This document shows positions 19,794 to 29,086 of a stretch of 64,000 nt of DNA, one piece after another. The notes beneath the pieces were generated by a model that saw only the letters and a program-made list of their open reading frames with translations, did no database searches and was not told the DNA's origin. The stretch's first letter is position 1. The number at the start of each line of letters is the position of its first letter. Position numbers and translations under genes: made by a program. The stretch spans positions 1 through 64,000 of the forward strand of contig NZ_VRKN01000012.1 in NCBI RefSeq assembly GCF_008080435.1, given 5' to 3'. The DNA is from Enterobacter asburiae (GTDB lineage Bacteria; Pseudomonadota; Gammaproteobacteria; Enterobacterales; Enterobacteriaceae).

Positions 19794-21377
19794 CTAAATG
19801 GTTTCCTGACGCAGCTTGAATATCTGCACCGATTCCAGAAGCTGTTCTGCCTGGCGATGCATGGCTTGCGCTGCTGCGGAAGACTCCTGTGACAAGGTCG
19901 CGTTTTGCTGTGTTGCTGTATCCATGTGTGTCACGGCCACATTGACCTGGTCGATACCCGTGCTTTGTTCATTGCTGGCATGTGAAATCGCCTCAATCAA
20001 TTCAGTCACCTTACTCACGCTGTGCAGAATATCCGCCATCGCTGCGCCGGCTTGCTGCACCTGCCCGTTCCCTTCATCAATTCGGTTAACAGAGCGGTCG
20101 ATCAGAACGCGGATATCTTTGGCGGCGGCGGCTGAACGTTGCGCTAGGGCGCGCACTTCTGCTGCAACGACGGCAAAACCGCGGCCTTCAGTTCCCGCGC
20201 GCGCCGCTTCAACTGCAGCGTTAAGCGCCAGGATATTGGTCTGGAAGGCAATACTGTCGATCATGCTAATGATAGAGTTGATCTCGCTGGAGAAATTATG
20301 AATTTCACTCATGGTGTGCATCGCACGTTCAACGGCCTCTTCGCCCTGGCGGGCTACCTGACGGGCATTACGGGCAAGATCGCTGGCAGTGCGTGAATGT
20401 TCTGCATTGCTTTTCACGACCGACGTAAGCTCCTCCATGGATGCTGCGGTTTGTTCCAGTGCACTTGCCTGTGCTTCGTTGCGAGAAGAAAGCTCATGAC
20501 TACCGCTGGCAATCTGCGCTGACGCGGTGGCGATGGTTTCAGTACCCTTACGTACCCCAGATACAATGCGCGTGAGGTTTTCATTCATCTCCTGCAGAGC
20601 GCGCATTAGCTCAGCCGTTTCATCTCTCCCGGCCACGGCAAAGCGGGACTGCAAATCACCGGCGGCTACGGTACGCGCTATTGTGACGGCTTGTGCCAGC
20701 GGAAGAGTAATGCTGCGAATCAGCCACCAGGTAACAAGCATTCCGGCCGCCAGCGTGAGCGCCATTGCCAGCACCAGCATCCATTTCGTCTTCTGGTACT
20801 GTTCCTGGTTGCGGGCGATGGTCTGCTCATGGATCGCCTGGGCATGTTGCAGCGTGCGAGCCACGACGTTGTCGATCATTTTTGTCGGCTCGCGGTCAAT
20901 CCCTGTGACCTGCTTATCCACACGCTGGGCGCTGGTTGTATCTCCAACCTGGTAAGTTGCCAGTGCCGCCAGGTACTTCTGTTCGAGGCCGGCGTGAATG
21001 TCGCGTGTGGCCAGCACCTGCTGATTATCCATGCCAATTTTGGGCAGGAGCTCACTTAGACGGGTCAGCAGTGCCTGCGTGTTCTGACTTTCAGCGATAA
21101 ATGCCTTTTTGTATTTATCGAACGCTTCTTGTCCCTGAGCGCCACGAATCAGGGTGTTCTTCCACTCCTGGACCTGGATTTTAAATTGTACCTGGGCATT
21201 GCGTGCGGTATCGATGCTACTGGTGATGGTCTGTTCCATGGCCATAATCTGTTCATTCTGCGCCTGACTGTCGCTATTGATCAGCAGGCCACGCAGGCCA
21301 ATAAAAAGCGTTGCAAGCAACAGAAGCGACGCCAGAAGGCCCAGTCGCTGTCCAATGGTGAGTGTGTTGAGTTTCAT
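19794..21377 (-). CDS. Methyl-accepting chemotaxis protein
   Basis: The 527-residue chemoreceptor has a transmembrane segment at about 10-30, a periplasmic four-helix-type sensor domain, a second membrane segment near 195-217 and a HAMP domain. The cytoplasmic coiled-coil signalling domain contains the hairpin tip AFQTNILALNAAVEAARAG. It lacks the C-terminal NWETF-type pentapeptide that docks CheR/CheB, so it would be a low-abundance-type receptor. It is absent at this place in E. coli K-12. A sigma-28 promoter lies upstream. The ligand is unknown. Confidence 0.92.
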   Translation of the reverse strand: MKLNTLTIGQRLGLLASLLLLATLFIGLRGLLINSDSQAQNEQIMAMEQTITSSIDTARNAQVQFKIQVQEWKNTLIRGAQGQEAFDKYKKAFIAESQNTQALLTRLSELLPKIGMDNQQVLATRDIHAGLEQKYLAALATYQVGDTTSAQRVDKQVTGIDREPTKMIDNVVARTLQHAQAIHEQTIARNQEQYQKTKWMLVLAMALTLAAGMLVTWWLIRSITLPLAQAVTIARTVAAGDLQSRFAVAGRDETAELMRALQEMNENLTRIVSGVRKGTETIATASAQIASGSHELSSRNEAQASALEQTAASMEELTSVVKSNAEHSRTASDLARNARQVARQGEEAVERAMHTMSEIHNFSSEINSIISMIDSIAFQTNILALNAAVEAARAGTEGRGFAVVAAEVRALAQRSAAAAKDIRVLIDRSVNRIDEGNGQVQQAGAAMADILHSVSKVTELIEAISHASNEQSTGIDQVNVAVTHMDTATQQNATLSQESSAAAQAMHRQAEQLLESVQIFKLRQETI

Positions 21378-21422
21378 GATTTCCTGTTATGTGAAAAAGC
21401 GATTGCGCTCATATCACGGGAG

Positions 21423-21449
21423 GTATCGACCTGCGGCAGACAGACTTTA
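21423..21449 (-). promoter_or_regulatory. Sigma-28 (FliA) promoter of the chemoreceptor
   Basis: On the minus strand, TAAAGTCT, an 11-base spacer and GTCGATAC match the FliA consensus TAAAGTTT-N11-GCCGATAA at 7/8 and 6/8 positions with exact spacing. The promoter ends 46 bases before the receptor start codon. Confidence 0.7.
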
Positions 21450-21543
21450 AGGGGGAAAGAGGGGATAAGGCAGGTAAAAAGCGATATCTAATTAATATTG
21501 TGAGACAAAATCTCTTTATGACGTTTTTGTGACGATGCTGGGA

Positions 21544-21570
21544 CAAAAAAAGCCCCGACTCGCGGGGCCT
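21544..21570 (-). terminator. Terminator of ppa
   Basis: A GCCCCG/CGGGGC stem with a 5-base loop gives a U7 tract on the minus strand, 19 bases past the ppa stop. Confidence 0.85.
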
Positions 21571-21588
21571 TCATAACAGCAGTAAGAA

Positions 21589-22119
21589 TTACTTCTTAGC
21601 AGCGCGTTCGAAAGAAGCGATGATTTCTGCTTTCGCCGCTTCTGCGTTGTCCCAGCCGTCAACTTTAACCCACTTGCCTTTTTCGAGGTCTTTGTAGTGC
21701 TCGAAGAAGTGAGTGATCTGCGCTTTCAGCAGCTCTGGCAGGTCGTTCACATCTTTGATGTGATCGTATTCTTTGCTCAGCTTGGTGTGCGGTACCGCAA
21801 CCAGCTTCGCATCTTCACCGGATTCGTCGGTCATTTTCAGCACGCCAACTGGACGGCAGCGAATGACGGAGCCTGGCTCCAGTGGGTATGGCGTTGGAAC
21901 CAGCACGTCAACCGGGTCACCGTCCAGAGACAGGGTGTGGTTGATGTAACCGTAGTTGCACGGATAGAACATCGCGGTAGACATAAAACGGTCTACGAAC
22001 AGGGCGCCGCTCTCTTTGTCCACTTCGTATTTGATCGGATCTGCGTTAGCCGGGATTTCGATAACTACGTAGATGTCTTCTGGCAGTTCTTTACCCGCTG
22101 GGACGTTGAGTAAGCTCAT
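21589..22119 (-). CDS. ppa: Inorganic pyrophosphatase
   Basis: Soluble family I pyrophosphatase hydrolyses PPi to phosphate and so drives biosynthetic reactions. The 176-residue protein matches the E. coli length (175-176). It keeps the signature DGDPVDVLV with its metal-binding aspartates. The ATG at 22119 gives the family start MSLLNVPAG; the further upstream frame is not conserved. It is monocistronic and divergent from ytfQ. Confidence 0.97.
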   Translation of the reverse strand: MSLLNVPAGKELPEDIYVVIEIPANADPIKYEVDKESGALFVDRFMSTAMFYPCNYGYINHTLSLDGDPVDVLVPTPYPLEPGSVIRCRPVGVLKMTDESGEDAKLVAVPHTKLSKEYDHIKDVNDLPELLKAQITHFFEHYKDLEKGKWVKVDGWDNAEAAKAEIIASFERAAKK

Positions 22120-22283
22120 GTCGGTGTCCTTTAAAATGGATGGTAAACAAGTGGCAGGTATTATAGCCAACTCGCGCTGAATGTCTCCGCCTGTTTTCGC
22201 TTTCTCTCCCCGCTTTCACCACTTTTCAGACCGATTCCATGACAGGAAAATCCATAAACTCAGCCGCATTTTTCATGGCGAAA

Positions 22284-22297
22284 TGAAAGCGATTACA
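22284..22297. promoter_or_regulatory. GalR/GalS-type operator upstream of ytfQ
   Basis: TGAAAGCGATTACA fits the GalR/LacI-family pattern TGNAANCGNTTNCA at every fixed position. It lies about 130 bases before the ytfQ start codon. Confidence 0.55.
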
Positions 22298-22336
22298 AAC
22301 TTGTGATTAACGTTTTATTCACTTTTCTGAAGTGTG

Positions 22337-22357
22337 ATGTAACGCAATTCGTTACAT
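22337..22357. promoter_or_regulatory. Palindrome over the ytfQ promoter
   Basis: ATGTAACG-N5-CGTTACAT has perfect 8-base arms and ends 11 bases before a likely -10 (TATAGT, 22369-22374). Its position fits an operator or activator site. I do not recognise the cognate factor. Confidence 0.45.
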
Positions 22358-22428
22358 ATTTCATGGGCTATAGTCATTCCGCAGAACATCTTTTAACCAA
22401 CAATAACTCACCCTACGAGGACGTTCAT

Positions 22429-23385
22429 ATGTGGAAGCGCTTACTCCTGGTCACAGCAGTTTCGGCAGCCATGTCGTCTATGGCGATGGCCGCTCCCTTA
22501 ACCGTAGGTTTTTCGCAAGTCGGCTCTGAATCTGGCTGGCGAGCGGCAGAAACCAACGTGGCGAAAAGCGAGGCTCAGAAACGCGGTATTACCCTGAAAA
22601 TCGCCGATGGTCAGCAAAAACAAGAGAATCAGATCAAAGCCGTGCGCTCGTTTATCGCCCAGGGCGTGGATGCCATCTTTATTGCACCCGTTGTGGCGAC
22701 CGGCTGGGAACCCGTCCTGAAGGAAGCGAAAGACGCTGAGATCCCGGTCTTCCTGCTCGACCGTTCCATCGACGTCAAAGACAAATCCCTCTATATGACC
22801 ACCGTGACCGCCAACAACGTGCTTGAAGGGCAATTGATTGGCGACTGGCTGGTGAAACAGGTCGACGGCAAGCCGTGTAACGTCGTTGAGCTGCAGGGCA
22901 CCGTCGGTGCGAGCGTGGCCATCGACCGTAAAAAAGGCTTTGCTGAAGCCATCGCTAAAGCGCCAAACATCAAGATTATCCGCTCTCAGTCCGGCGACTT
23001 TACGCGTAGTAAAGGTAAAGAGGTTATGGAGAGCTTCATTAAGGCTGAAAACAACGGCAAGAACATCTGCATGGTTTACGCCCACAACGATGACATGGTG
23101 ATCGGTGCAATTCAGGCGATTAAAGAAGCGGGTCTGAAGCCGGGCAAAGATATCCTCACCGGCTCTATCGACGGCGTGCCGGACATCTACAAAGCGATGA
23201 TCGACGGCGAAGCCAACGCCAGCGTAGAGCTGACGCCAAACATGGCGGGTCCGGCCTTCGACGCGCTGGAGAAATTCAAGAAAGACGGCACGATGCCTGA
23301 GAAGGTGACGGTCACCAGGTCCACGCTTTACCTGCCTGACACGGCGAAAGAAGAGTTAGAGAAGAAGAAAAATATGGGCTACTGA
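22429..23385 (+). CDS. ytfQ: Galactofuranose ABC transporter, substrate-binding protein
   Basis: The 318-residue periplasmic sugar-binding protein of the ribose/galactose-binding (PBP1) family is the same length as E. coli YtfQ, which binds galactofuranose. Its signal peptide is MWKRLLLVTAVSAAMSSMAMA. GAGGA precedes the ATG at 22429; an upstream in-frame extension from 22303 lies in the promoter region and is rejected. It is the first gene of ytfQ-ytfR-ytfT-yjfF. Confidence 0.96.
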   Translation: MWKRLLLVTAVSAAMSSMAMAAPLTVGFSQVGSESGWRAAETNVAKSEAQKRGITLKIADGQQKQENQIKAVRSFIAQGVDAIFIAPVVATGWEPVLKEAKDAEIPVFLLDRSIDVKDKSLYMTTVTANNVLEGQLIGDWLVKQVDGKPCNVVELQGTVGASVAIDRKKGFAEAIAKAPNIKIIRSQSGDFTRSKGKEVMESFIKAENNGKNICMVYAHNDDMVIGAIQAIKEAGLKPGKDILTGSIDGVPDIYKAMIDGEANASVELTPNMAGPAFDALEKFKKDGTMPEKVTVTRSTLYLPDTAKEELEKKKNMGY

Positions 23386-23397
23386 TCCAGTGAACTT

Positions 23398-23427
23398 GCC
23401 GGGTGGCGCTGCGCTTACCCGGCCTAC
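23398..23427 (+). repeat. REP-like element between ytfQ and ytfR
   Basis: A GCCGGGTGGCGCTGCGC...GCCTAC palindromic unit of the enterobacterial REP class lies in the short ytfQ-ytfR gap. There it may stabilise the 3' end of the abundant binding-protein message. Confidence 0.75.
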
Positions 23428-23450
23428 GGGAACGTGCCGGGGACGTAAAT

Positions 23451-24953
23451 ATGAACACTGAACAACACCAGGAAATCCTCCGCACAGAGGGCTTGAGTAA
23501 ATTCTTCCCCGGCGTAAAGGCGCTGGATAGCGTTGATTTCAGCCTGCGGCGCGGTGAGATTATGGCACTGCTGGGCGAGAACGGCGCGGGAAAATCGACG
23601 CTGATTAAATCCCTGACCGGTGTTTATCACGCCGATCGCGGCACCATCTGGCTGGAAGGCAACGCCATTTCGCCAAAAAATACCGCCCATGCCCAACAGC
23701 TGGGGATCGGGACGGTGTACCAGGAAGTGAACCTGCTGCCGAATATGTCGGTCGCGGATAACCTGTTTATTGGCCGTGAACCACGCCGTTTTGGTCTGCT
23801 GCGCCGCAAAGAGATGGAAGCGCGGGCGACAAGGCTGATGGAATCTTACGGCTTCTCCCTCGACGTCCGCGAGCCGCTGAACCGCTTTTCCGTGGCGATG
23901 CAGCAGATCGTCGCCATTTGTCGCGCGATCGATCTCTCGGCGAAAGTCTTGATCCTCGACGAACCCACCGCCAGCCTCGATACCCAGGAAGTCGAGATGC
24001 TTTTTACCCTGATGCGCCAGTTGCGCGATCAGGGCGTCAGCCTGATCTTCGTCACGCACTTCCTCGATCAGGTGTATGAGGTGAGCGATCGCATTACGGT
24101 GCTGCGCAACGGCAGCTTTGTCGGCTGCCGCGAAACCCGCGAGCTGCCGCAGATCGAGCTGGTGAAAATGATGCTGGGCCGCGAGCTGGAAACCAACGCC
24201 CTTCAGCGTGCAGGGCGCACGCTGCTGAGCGAGAAGCCGGTCGCCGCCTTCAGCGATTACGGCAAAAAAGGGGTGATCTCGCCGTTTAACCTGGAAGTCC
24301 GCCCGGGCGAAATTGTTGGGCTGGCGGGCCTGTTAGGCTCCGGCCGGACCGAAACCGCCGAGGTGATCTTCGGGATCAAGCCTGCGGACAGCGGCAGTGC
24401 GCTGATCAAGGGCAAACCGCAAACCCTGCGATCGCCGCATCAGGCCTCCTGTCTGGGCGTCGGCTTCTGCCCGGAAGACCGGAAAACGGACGGTATTATC
24501 GCCGCGGCCTCGGTGCGGGAAAATATCATTCTGGCGCTGCAGGCGCAGCGCGGCTGGTTAAGGCCTATTCCACGAAAAGAGCAAAACGCCATAGCCGAGC
24601 GCTTTATCCGCCAGCTCGGCATCCGCACGCCGAGCGCGGAACAGCCTATTGAGTTTCTTTCCGGTGGTAACCAGCAGAAAGTGCTGCTGTCACGCTGGCT
24701 GCTGACCAAACCCCAGTTCCTGATCCTCGACGAACCGACCCGCGGCATTGATGTAGGTGCGCACGCTGAAATTATTCGTCTGATCGAAACGCTGTGCGCG
24801 GACGGTCTGGCGCTGCTGGTTATTTCGTCTGAGCTGGAAGAGCTGGTGGGCTATGCCGATCGCGTCATCATCATGCGCGATCGCAAACAGGTGGCTGAGA
24901 TCCCGCTGGATAAGCTGTCCGTTCCGGCGATCATGAATGCCATCGCGGCATAA
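23451..24953 (+). CDS. ytfR: Galactofuranose ABC transporter, ATP-binding protein
   Basis: The 500-residue protein has two fused ATPase domains, as in RbsA/MglA. The first has Walker A GENGAGKST at 42-50 and Walker B ILDEPTAS. The second has a degenerate P loop (GLLGSGRTE), the signature SGGNQQKV and LILDEPTRG. It powers uptake through YtfT and YjfF. The ATG at 23451 gives the E. coli length; upstream frame sequence runs into the REP element. Confidence 0.96.
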   Translation: MNTEQHQEILRTEGLSKFFPGVKALDSVDFSLRRGEIMALLGENGAGKSTLIKSLTGVYHADRGTIWLEGNAISPKNTAHAQQLGIGTVYQEVNLLPNMSVADNLFIGREPRRFGLLRRKEMEARATRLMESYGFSLDVREPLNRFSVAMQQIVAICRAIDLSAKVLILDEPTASLDTQEVEMLFTLMRQLRDQGVSLIFVTHFLDQVYEVSDRITVLRNGSFVGCRETRELPQIELVKMMLGRELETNALQRAGRTLLSEKPVAAFSDYGKKGVISPFNLEVRPGEIVGLAGLLGSGRTETAEVIFGIKPADSGSALIKGKPQTLRSPHQASCLGVGFCPEDRKTDGIIAAASVRENIILALQAQRGWLRPIPRKEQNAIAERFIRQLGIRTPSAEQPIEFLSGGNQQKVLLSRWLLTKPQFLILDEPTRGIDVGAHAEIIRLIETLCADGLALLVISSELEELVGYADRVIIMRDRKQVAEIPLDKLSVPAIMNAIAA

Positions 24954-24963
24954 GGAGTGAATC

Positions 24964-25989
24964 GTGATGCCCCGTTCGCTTTCGCAAACCGGTGAGTCAA
25001 AGCGCCGCTTCAGCTGGCCAACCGGCACGCCGCAAATCGCGGCGCTGCTGGTGGTGCTGGTGGTGGATAGCCTGGTCGCGCCGCATTTCTTCCAGATTAT
25101 CGTGCAGGATGGCCGCCTGTTTGGCAGCCCGATTGATATTTTAAACCGTGCCGCGCCCGTGGCGCTGCTGGCCATCGGGATGACGCTGGTCATTGCCACC
25201 GGCGGGATTGACCTCTCCGTCGGCGCGGTGATGGCTATCGCCGGGGCCACGGCCGCCTCCATGACCGTGGCCGGACACAGCCTGCCGGTGGTACTGCTGG
25301 CGGCCTTAGGCACCGGCGTGCTGGCTGGATTATGGAACGGCATTCTGGTGGCGGTGCTGAAAATTCAGCCCTTTGTCGCCACCCTTATCTTAATGGTGGC
25401 CGGGCGCGGGGTGGCGCAGCTGATTACCTCCGGCCAGATTGTCACCTTTAACTCCCCGAGCCTGGCGTGGCTCGGTAGCGGCAACCTTCTGTTCTTCCCG
25501 ACGCCGGTGATTATTGCCCTGGTCACGCTCGTTGTCTTCTGGCTCTTCACCCGCAAAACGGCGCTGGGCATGTTCATTGAGGCCGTCGGGATCAACATCC
25601 GCGCCGCGCGCAACGCCGGGGTCAACACCCGGTTGATGGTGATGCTGACCTACGTGCTTAGCGGCGTGTGCGCCGCCATCGCCGGGGTGATCGTCGCGGC
25701 CGATATTCGCGGGGCCGATGCCAACAACGCGGGACTCTGGCTGGAGCTGGATGCGATCCTCGCGGTGGTGATCGGCGGCGGGTCGCTGATGGGCGGGCGC
25801 TTTAACCTCCTGCTCTCGGTGATAGGCGCCCTGATTATTCAGGGAATGAACACCGGGATCCTGCTCTCCGGTTTTCAGCCGGAACTCAACCAGGTGGTGA
25901 AAGCGGTGGTCGTGCTCTGCGTGCTGATCGTCCAGTCGCCGCGCTTTGTCAGCATCATTAAGGGGATCCGTGGCCATGATAAAACGTAA
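24964..25989 (+). CDS. ytfT: Galactofuranose ABC transporter, permease YtfT
   Basis: The 341-residue inner-membrane permease of the ribose/xylose ABC class has many hydrophobic segments and the conserved ATGGIDLSVGAVMAI block. The start is a GTG at 24964 followed directly by ATG, with AGGAG 6 bases before the GTG. It overlaps the next gene by 14 bases. Confidence 0.95.
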   Translation: MMPRSLSQTGESKRRFSWPTGTPQIAALLVVLVVDSLVAPHFFQIIVQDGRLFGSPIDILNRAAPVALLAIGMTLVIATGGIDLSVGAVMAIAGATAASMTVAGHSLPVVLLAALGTGVLAGLWNGILVAVLKIQPFVATLILMVAGRGVAQLITSGQIVTFNSPSLAWLGSGNLLFFPTPVIIALVTLVVFWLFTRKTALGMFIEAVGINIRAARNAGVNTRLMVMLTYVLSGVCAAIAGVIVAADIRGADANNAGLWLELDAILAVVIGGGSLMGGRFNLLLSVIGALIIQGMNTGILLSGFQPELNQVVKAVVVLCVLIVQSPRFVSIIKGIRGHDKT

Positions 25990-26977
25990 TTTACCGTTGA
26001 TGATCACGCTGGGCGTGTTTGTGTTGGGTTATCTCTACTGTCTGACGCAGTTCCCCGGTTTTGCCTCGACGCGCGTGATCTGCAATATCCTGACCGATAA
26101 CGCCTTTTTAGGCATCATTGCCGTCGGAATGACCTTTGTGATCCTCTCCGGCGGGATCGATCTCTCCGTCGGCTCGGTGATCGCGTTTACGGGCGTGTTC
26201 CTCGCGAAGGCGATCGGCTTCTGGGGGATCTCTCCGCTGGTGGCGTTTCCGCTGGTGCTGGCGATGGGCTGTGCGTTTGGTGCCTTTATGGGGCTACTGA
26301 TCGATGCGTTAAAAATCCCCGCCTTTATCATCACCCTCGCCGGAATGTTCTTCCTGCGCGGCGTGAGCTATCTGGTGTCGGAAGAGTCGATTCCGATTAA
26401 CCATCCGGTGTACGACACGCTCTCCAGCCTGGCGTGGAAAATTCCCGGCGGCGGCCGTCTGAGCGCGATGGGGTTGCTGATGCTGGGCGTGGTAGTGATT
26501 GGCATCTTCCTTGCCCACCGTACCCGGTTTGGCAATCAGGTTTACGCCATTGGCGGTAACGCCACGTCGGCAAACCTGATGGGGATCTCAACCCGCAGCA
26601 CCACCATCCGCATCTACATGCTCTCGACCGGCCTGGCGACGCTGGCGGGTATCGTCTTCTCGGTGTATACCCAGGCGGGTTATGCCCTTGCAGGCGTGGG
26701 CGTTGAGCTGGATGCGATTGCTTCTGTGGTTATCGGTGGCACGCTGCTCAGCGGCGGGGTGGGTACGGTGCTGGGGACGCTGTTCGGCGTGGCGATTCAG
26801 GGGTTGATACAAACCTATATCAACTTTGACGGTACGCTCAGCTCCTGGTGGACGAAGATCGCCATCGGCATTCTGCTGTTTATTTTTATTGCCCTGCAGC
26901 GCGGTCTGACGGTGCTCTGGGAGAACCGTCAAAGCTCGCCTGTTACCCGCGTAAACACATCGGTAACAGAGCGATAA
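25976..26977 (+). CDS. yjfF: Galactofuranose ABC transporter, permease YjfF
   Basis: The second permease of the ytfQRT-yjfF importer has 333 residues, a GGIDLSVGSVIAF motif and the same fold as YtfT, with which it probably forms a heterodimer. The ATG at 25976 lies inside the 3' end of ytfT. Confidence 0.94.
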   Translation: MIKRNLPLMITLGVFVLGYLYCLTQFPGFASTRVICNILTDNAFLGIIAVGMTFVILSGGIDLSVGSVIAFTGVFLAKAIGFWGISPLVAFPLVLAMGCAFGAFMGLLIDALKIPAFIITLAGMFFLRGVSYLVSEESIPINHPVYDTLSSLAWKIPGGGRLSAMGLLMLGVVVIGIFLAHRTRFGNQVYAIGGNATSANLMGISTRSTTIRIYMLSTGLATLAGIVFSVYTQAGYALAGVGVELDAIASVVIGGTLLSGGVGTVLGTLFGVAIQGLIQTYINFDGTLSSWWTKIAIGILLFIFIALQRGLTVLWENRQSSPVTRVNTSVTER

Positions 26978-26999
26978 CACGCTGAATTTGCTTAAAGTC

Positions 27000-27026
27000 T
27001 AAACATTTTCCGGTAGCGGCCGATAC
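27000..27026 (+). promoter_or_regulatory. Sigma-28 (FliA) promoter of the second chemoreceptor
   Basis: TAAACATT, an 11-base spacer and GCCGATAC match TAAAGTTT-N11-GCCGATAA at 6/8 and 7/8 positions with exact spacing. It ends 44 bases before the chemoreceptor start. Confidence 0.72.
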
Positions 27027-27070
27027 TCTTTTTTTATGCCCAGAAATATCTCGCTACCGGAAATAATATC

Positions 27071-28642
27071 ATGCTTAAAACGCTATCGATTCGTACCGGC
27101 TTGCTCTCTTTACTGGCCGTTATGACCCTTCTGCTGCTGATTGTCAGCGGCATTGGCATTTATGCCCTCACACAGAGTTCTTCTTCACTGCAGCGTATTA
27201 ATCACCTTCAGGGTAAGCAGATGGTGCAGCTTAATTCAGGCTATACGCTAATTCTGCGCGCGCGCAATGAGGCGGGCCAGGCCGTCCGCATGATGGAAAT
27301 CGGCATGCTGGACGATGCGGCCAACGCGGTAAAAAACATCAATCAGGAAATTGCCCTGGCCCAGAAAACGCTGAAAGGCGTGATCGACGGCGGCGTGGCT
27401 GACGAGCAGGGGCAACAGCTGCTTGATAAAGTGGCGTCCAGCCTGGCGACGTATAGCCAGCAGGGGATCAACCCGATGCTGAAAACCCTGAATGACCAGA
27501 GCGCGGACGGCTATTACGATCTGCTGGAGAAAACGCTGATCCCGGTGGCGAAGCAGTTTGATAACGATATGCAGGCGTTTCAGAAATGGAGTGAAGCGCG
27601 TGGTCAGGCGGAAGTGAGTGCCGTGCAGGCGAGTAAAACCCACGTACTGATCCTGATTATCGTCGCAGCGCTGCTGACGGCGGGCATTATCGTACTCGCC
27701 TGGCTGGTGCTGCGTCATATGCTGCTCAAGCCGCTCTCGGCATCCATTGCTCAACTGGAGAATGTGGCGGCGGGGGATTTAACCCATACGCTGAATGCGT
27801 CCGCGAGCCAGGAGTTTAACCGCCTCAACGCGGTGATAGAGGAGATGCGACAGTCGCTGATGAACTCGGTTCTGCGGGTACGCGATGCCAGCTCGCAAAT
27901 TGACACCGGTAGCCGTGAGCTGACGCTGGGGAACCGGGATCTCGCCGAGCGTACAGAATCCACCGCCACGTCGCTGGAGCAGACGGCGGCCAGCATGGAA
28001 CAGATCACCGCGACGGTGAAGCTCAACGCCGATAACGCCGAGCAGGCGCACCAGCTGGCGAAGTCGGTGTCCGACACGGCCGATCACGGCAGCGAAATGG
28101 TCTGCTACGTGATTGAAAAAATGCGCGATATCTCCGGCAGCTCGACGCGCATCGCTGACATCCTGAGCGTGATCGACGGCATTGCCTTCCAGACCAATAT
28201 TCTGGCGCTTAACGCCTCCGTGGAAGCGGCGCGCGCGGGCGAGCAGGGGCGCGGGTTTGCCGTCGTCGCGGGTGAAGTACGAAACCTTGCCAGCCGCAGC
28301 GCCGACGCGGCGAAAGAGATCCGAACCCTTATCAGTGATTCGCAGACCCACGTTAACGAGGGCAGCGAGCTGGCCCAGCAGGCTGGCGAAACGATGGACG
28401 AGATCGCAACAGAAGTGCTGCGCATGACCAAACTGATGCGAGAGATTGCGACCGCGTCTCAGGAGCAGAGCCGCGGCATTGAGCAGGTGAATATTGCGGT
28501 GAATCAGATGGACGAAACCGCGCAGCAGAATGCGGCGCTGGTGCAGCAATCCTCCGCCGCGACCCGCTCCCTTGAGGAGCAGTCGCGTCAGCTGATGGAA
28601 GCCATGTCATCATTCAAAGTGACGACTCAGACTGCTGCATAA
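27071..28642 (+). CDS. Methyl-accepting chemotaxis protein (Tar/Tsr-like)
   Basis: The 523-residue receptor has TM1 (about 9-33), a periplasmic Tar-type ligand-binding domain, TM2 (about 190-215), HAMP, and a signalling domain with the hairpin tip AFQTNILALNASVEAARAG. It ends ...FKVTTQTAA without the NWETF pentapeptide. It sits directly after the galactofuranose transporter operon but has its own flagellar promoter. A link to YtfQ-bound sugar is possible but only inferred. Its 3' end overlaps a convergent LysR-like gene by 29 bases. Confidence 0.92.
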   Translation: MLKTLSIRTGLLSLLAVMTLLLLIVSGIGIYALTQSSSSLQRINHLQGKQMVQLNSGYTLILRARNEAGQAVRMMEIGMLDDAANAVKNINQEIALAQKTLKGVIDGGVADEQGQQLLDKVASSLATYSQQGINPMLKTLNDQSADGYYDLLEKTLIPVAKQFDNDMQAFQKWSEARGQAEVSAVQASKTHVLILIIVAALLTAGIIVLAWLVLRHMLLKPLSASIAQLENVAAGDLTHTLNASASQEFNRLNAVIEEMRQSLMNSVLRVRDASSQIDTGSRELTLGNRDLAERTESTATSLEQTAASMEQITATVKLNADNAEQAHQLAKSVSDTADHGSEMVCYVIEKMRDISGSSTRIADILSVIDGIAFQTNILALNASVEAARAGEQGRGFAVVAGEVRNLASRSADAAKEIRTLISDSQTHVNEGSELAQQAGETMDEIATEVLRMTKLMREIATASQEQSRGIEQVNIAVNQMDETAQQNAALVQQSSAATRSLEEQSRQLMEAMSSFKVTTQTAA

Positions 28643-28970
28643 TATTCCCCAGCCCCGGTACGTTCTGTGTCGGGGTTTTATTTCTCTCGGAATTAACTGC
28701 CCCAATATTATCGTGAATTTCGCCCATTAATATTTCCAGCGAATGGGTTAAGGCTAACGCTTTTTCCGTCGGTTCAAGATATAAACCTTTGCGGAAAAAT
28801 AACGGCTCATCAAAGAGTTGATTAAAACGCTTTAAGGCCAGGCTCACCGCGGGGCGGGACATCTCCAGACGCAAAGAGGCCTTCGCCATGCTGCCGCAGC
28901 GGACGATTTCAATAAATACAGGGATAAGATTTAAATCAATGCCGGTATTAGCACGGGAATAATTTTTCAT
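28614..28970 (-). CDS. LysR-type protein consisting of the HTH domain only
   Basis: This 118-residue product holds a complete LysR winged helix-turn-helix (DLNLIPVFIEIV...SRPAVSLALKRF) and part of the linker helix. It then stops with no effector domain; full LysR proteins have about 300 residues. The ATG at 28970 with GGAG upstream is preferred to a TTG at 29000. The region is more AT-rich than its neighbours. It may be a decayed regulator or a small DNA-binding protein. The last residues are encoded over the end of the convergent chemoreceptor gene. Confidence 0.65.
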   Translation of the reverse strand: MKNYSRANTGIDLNLIPVFIEIVRCGSMAKASLRLEMSRPAVSLALKRFNQLFDEPLFFRKGLYLEPTEKALALTHSLEILMGEIHDNIGAVNSERNKTPTQNVPGLGNIMQQSESSL

Positions 28971-29086
28971 TGCGATTCTGCTCCACGAAATATCTGTCAA
29001 ACTGTTATGGAAATAATGCAGGAGCAGTGGTGAATATTAAAGCATGTTTTTTATAAACACTTATACGGTAAAATATATAAATGACC

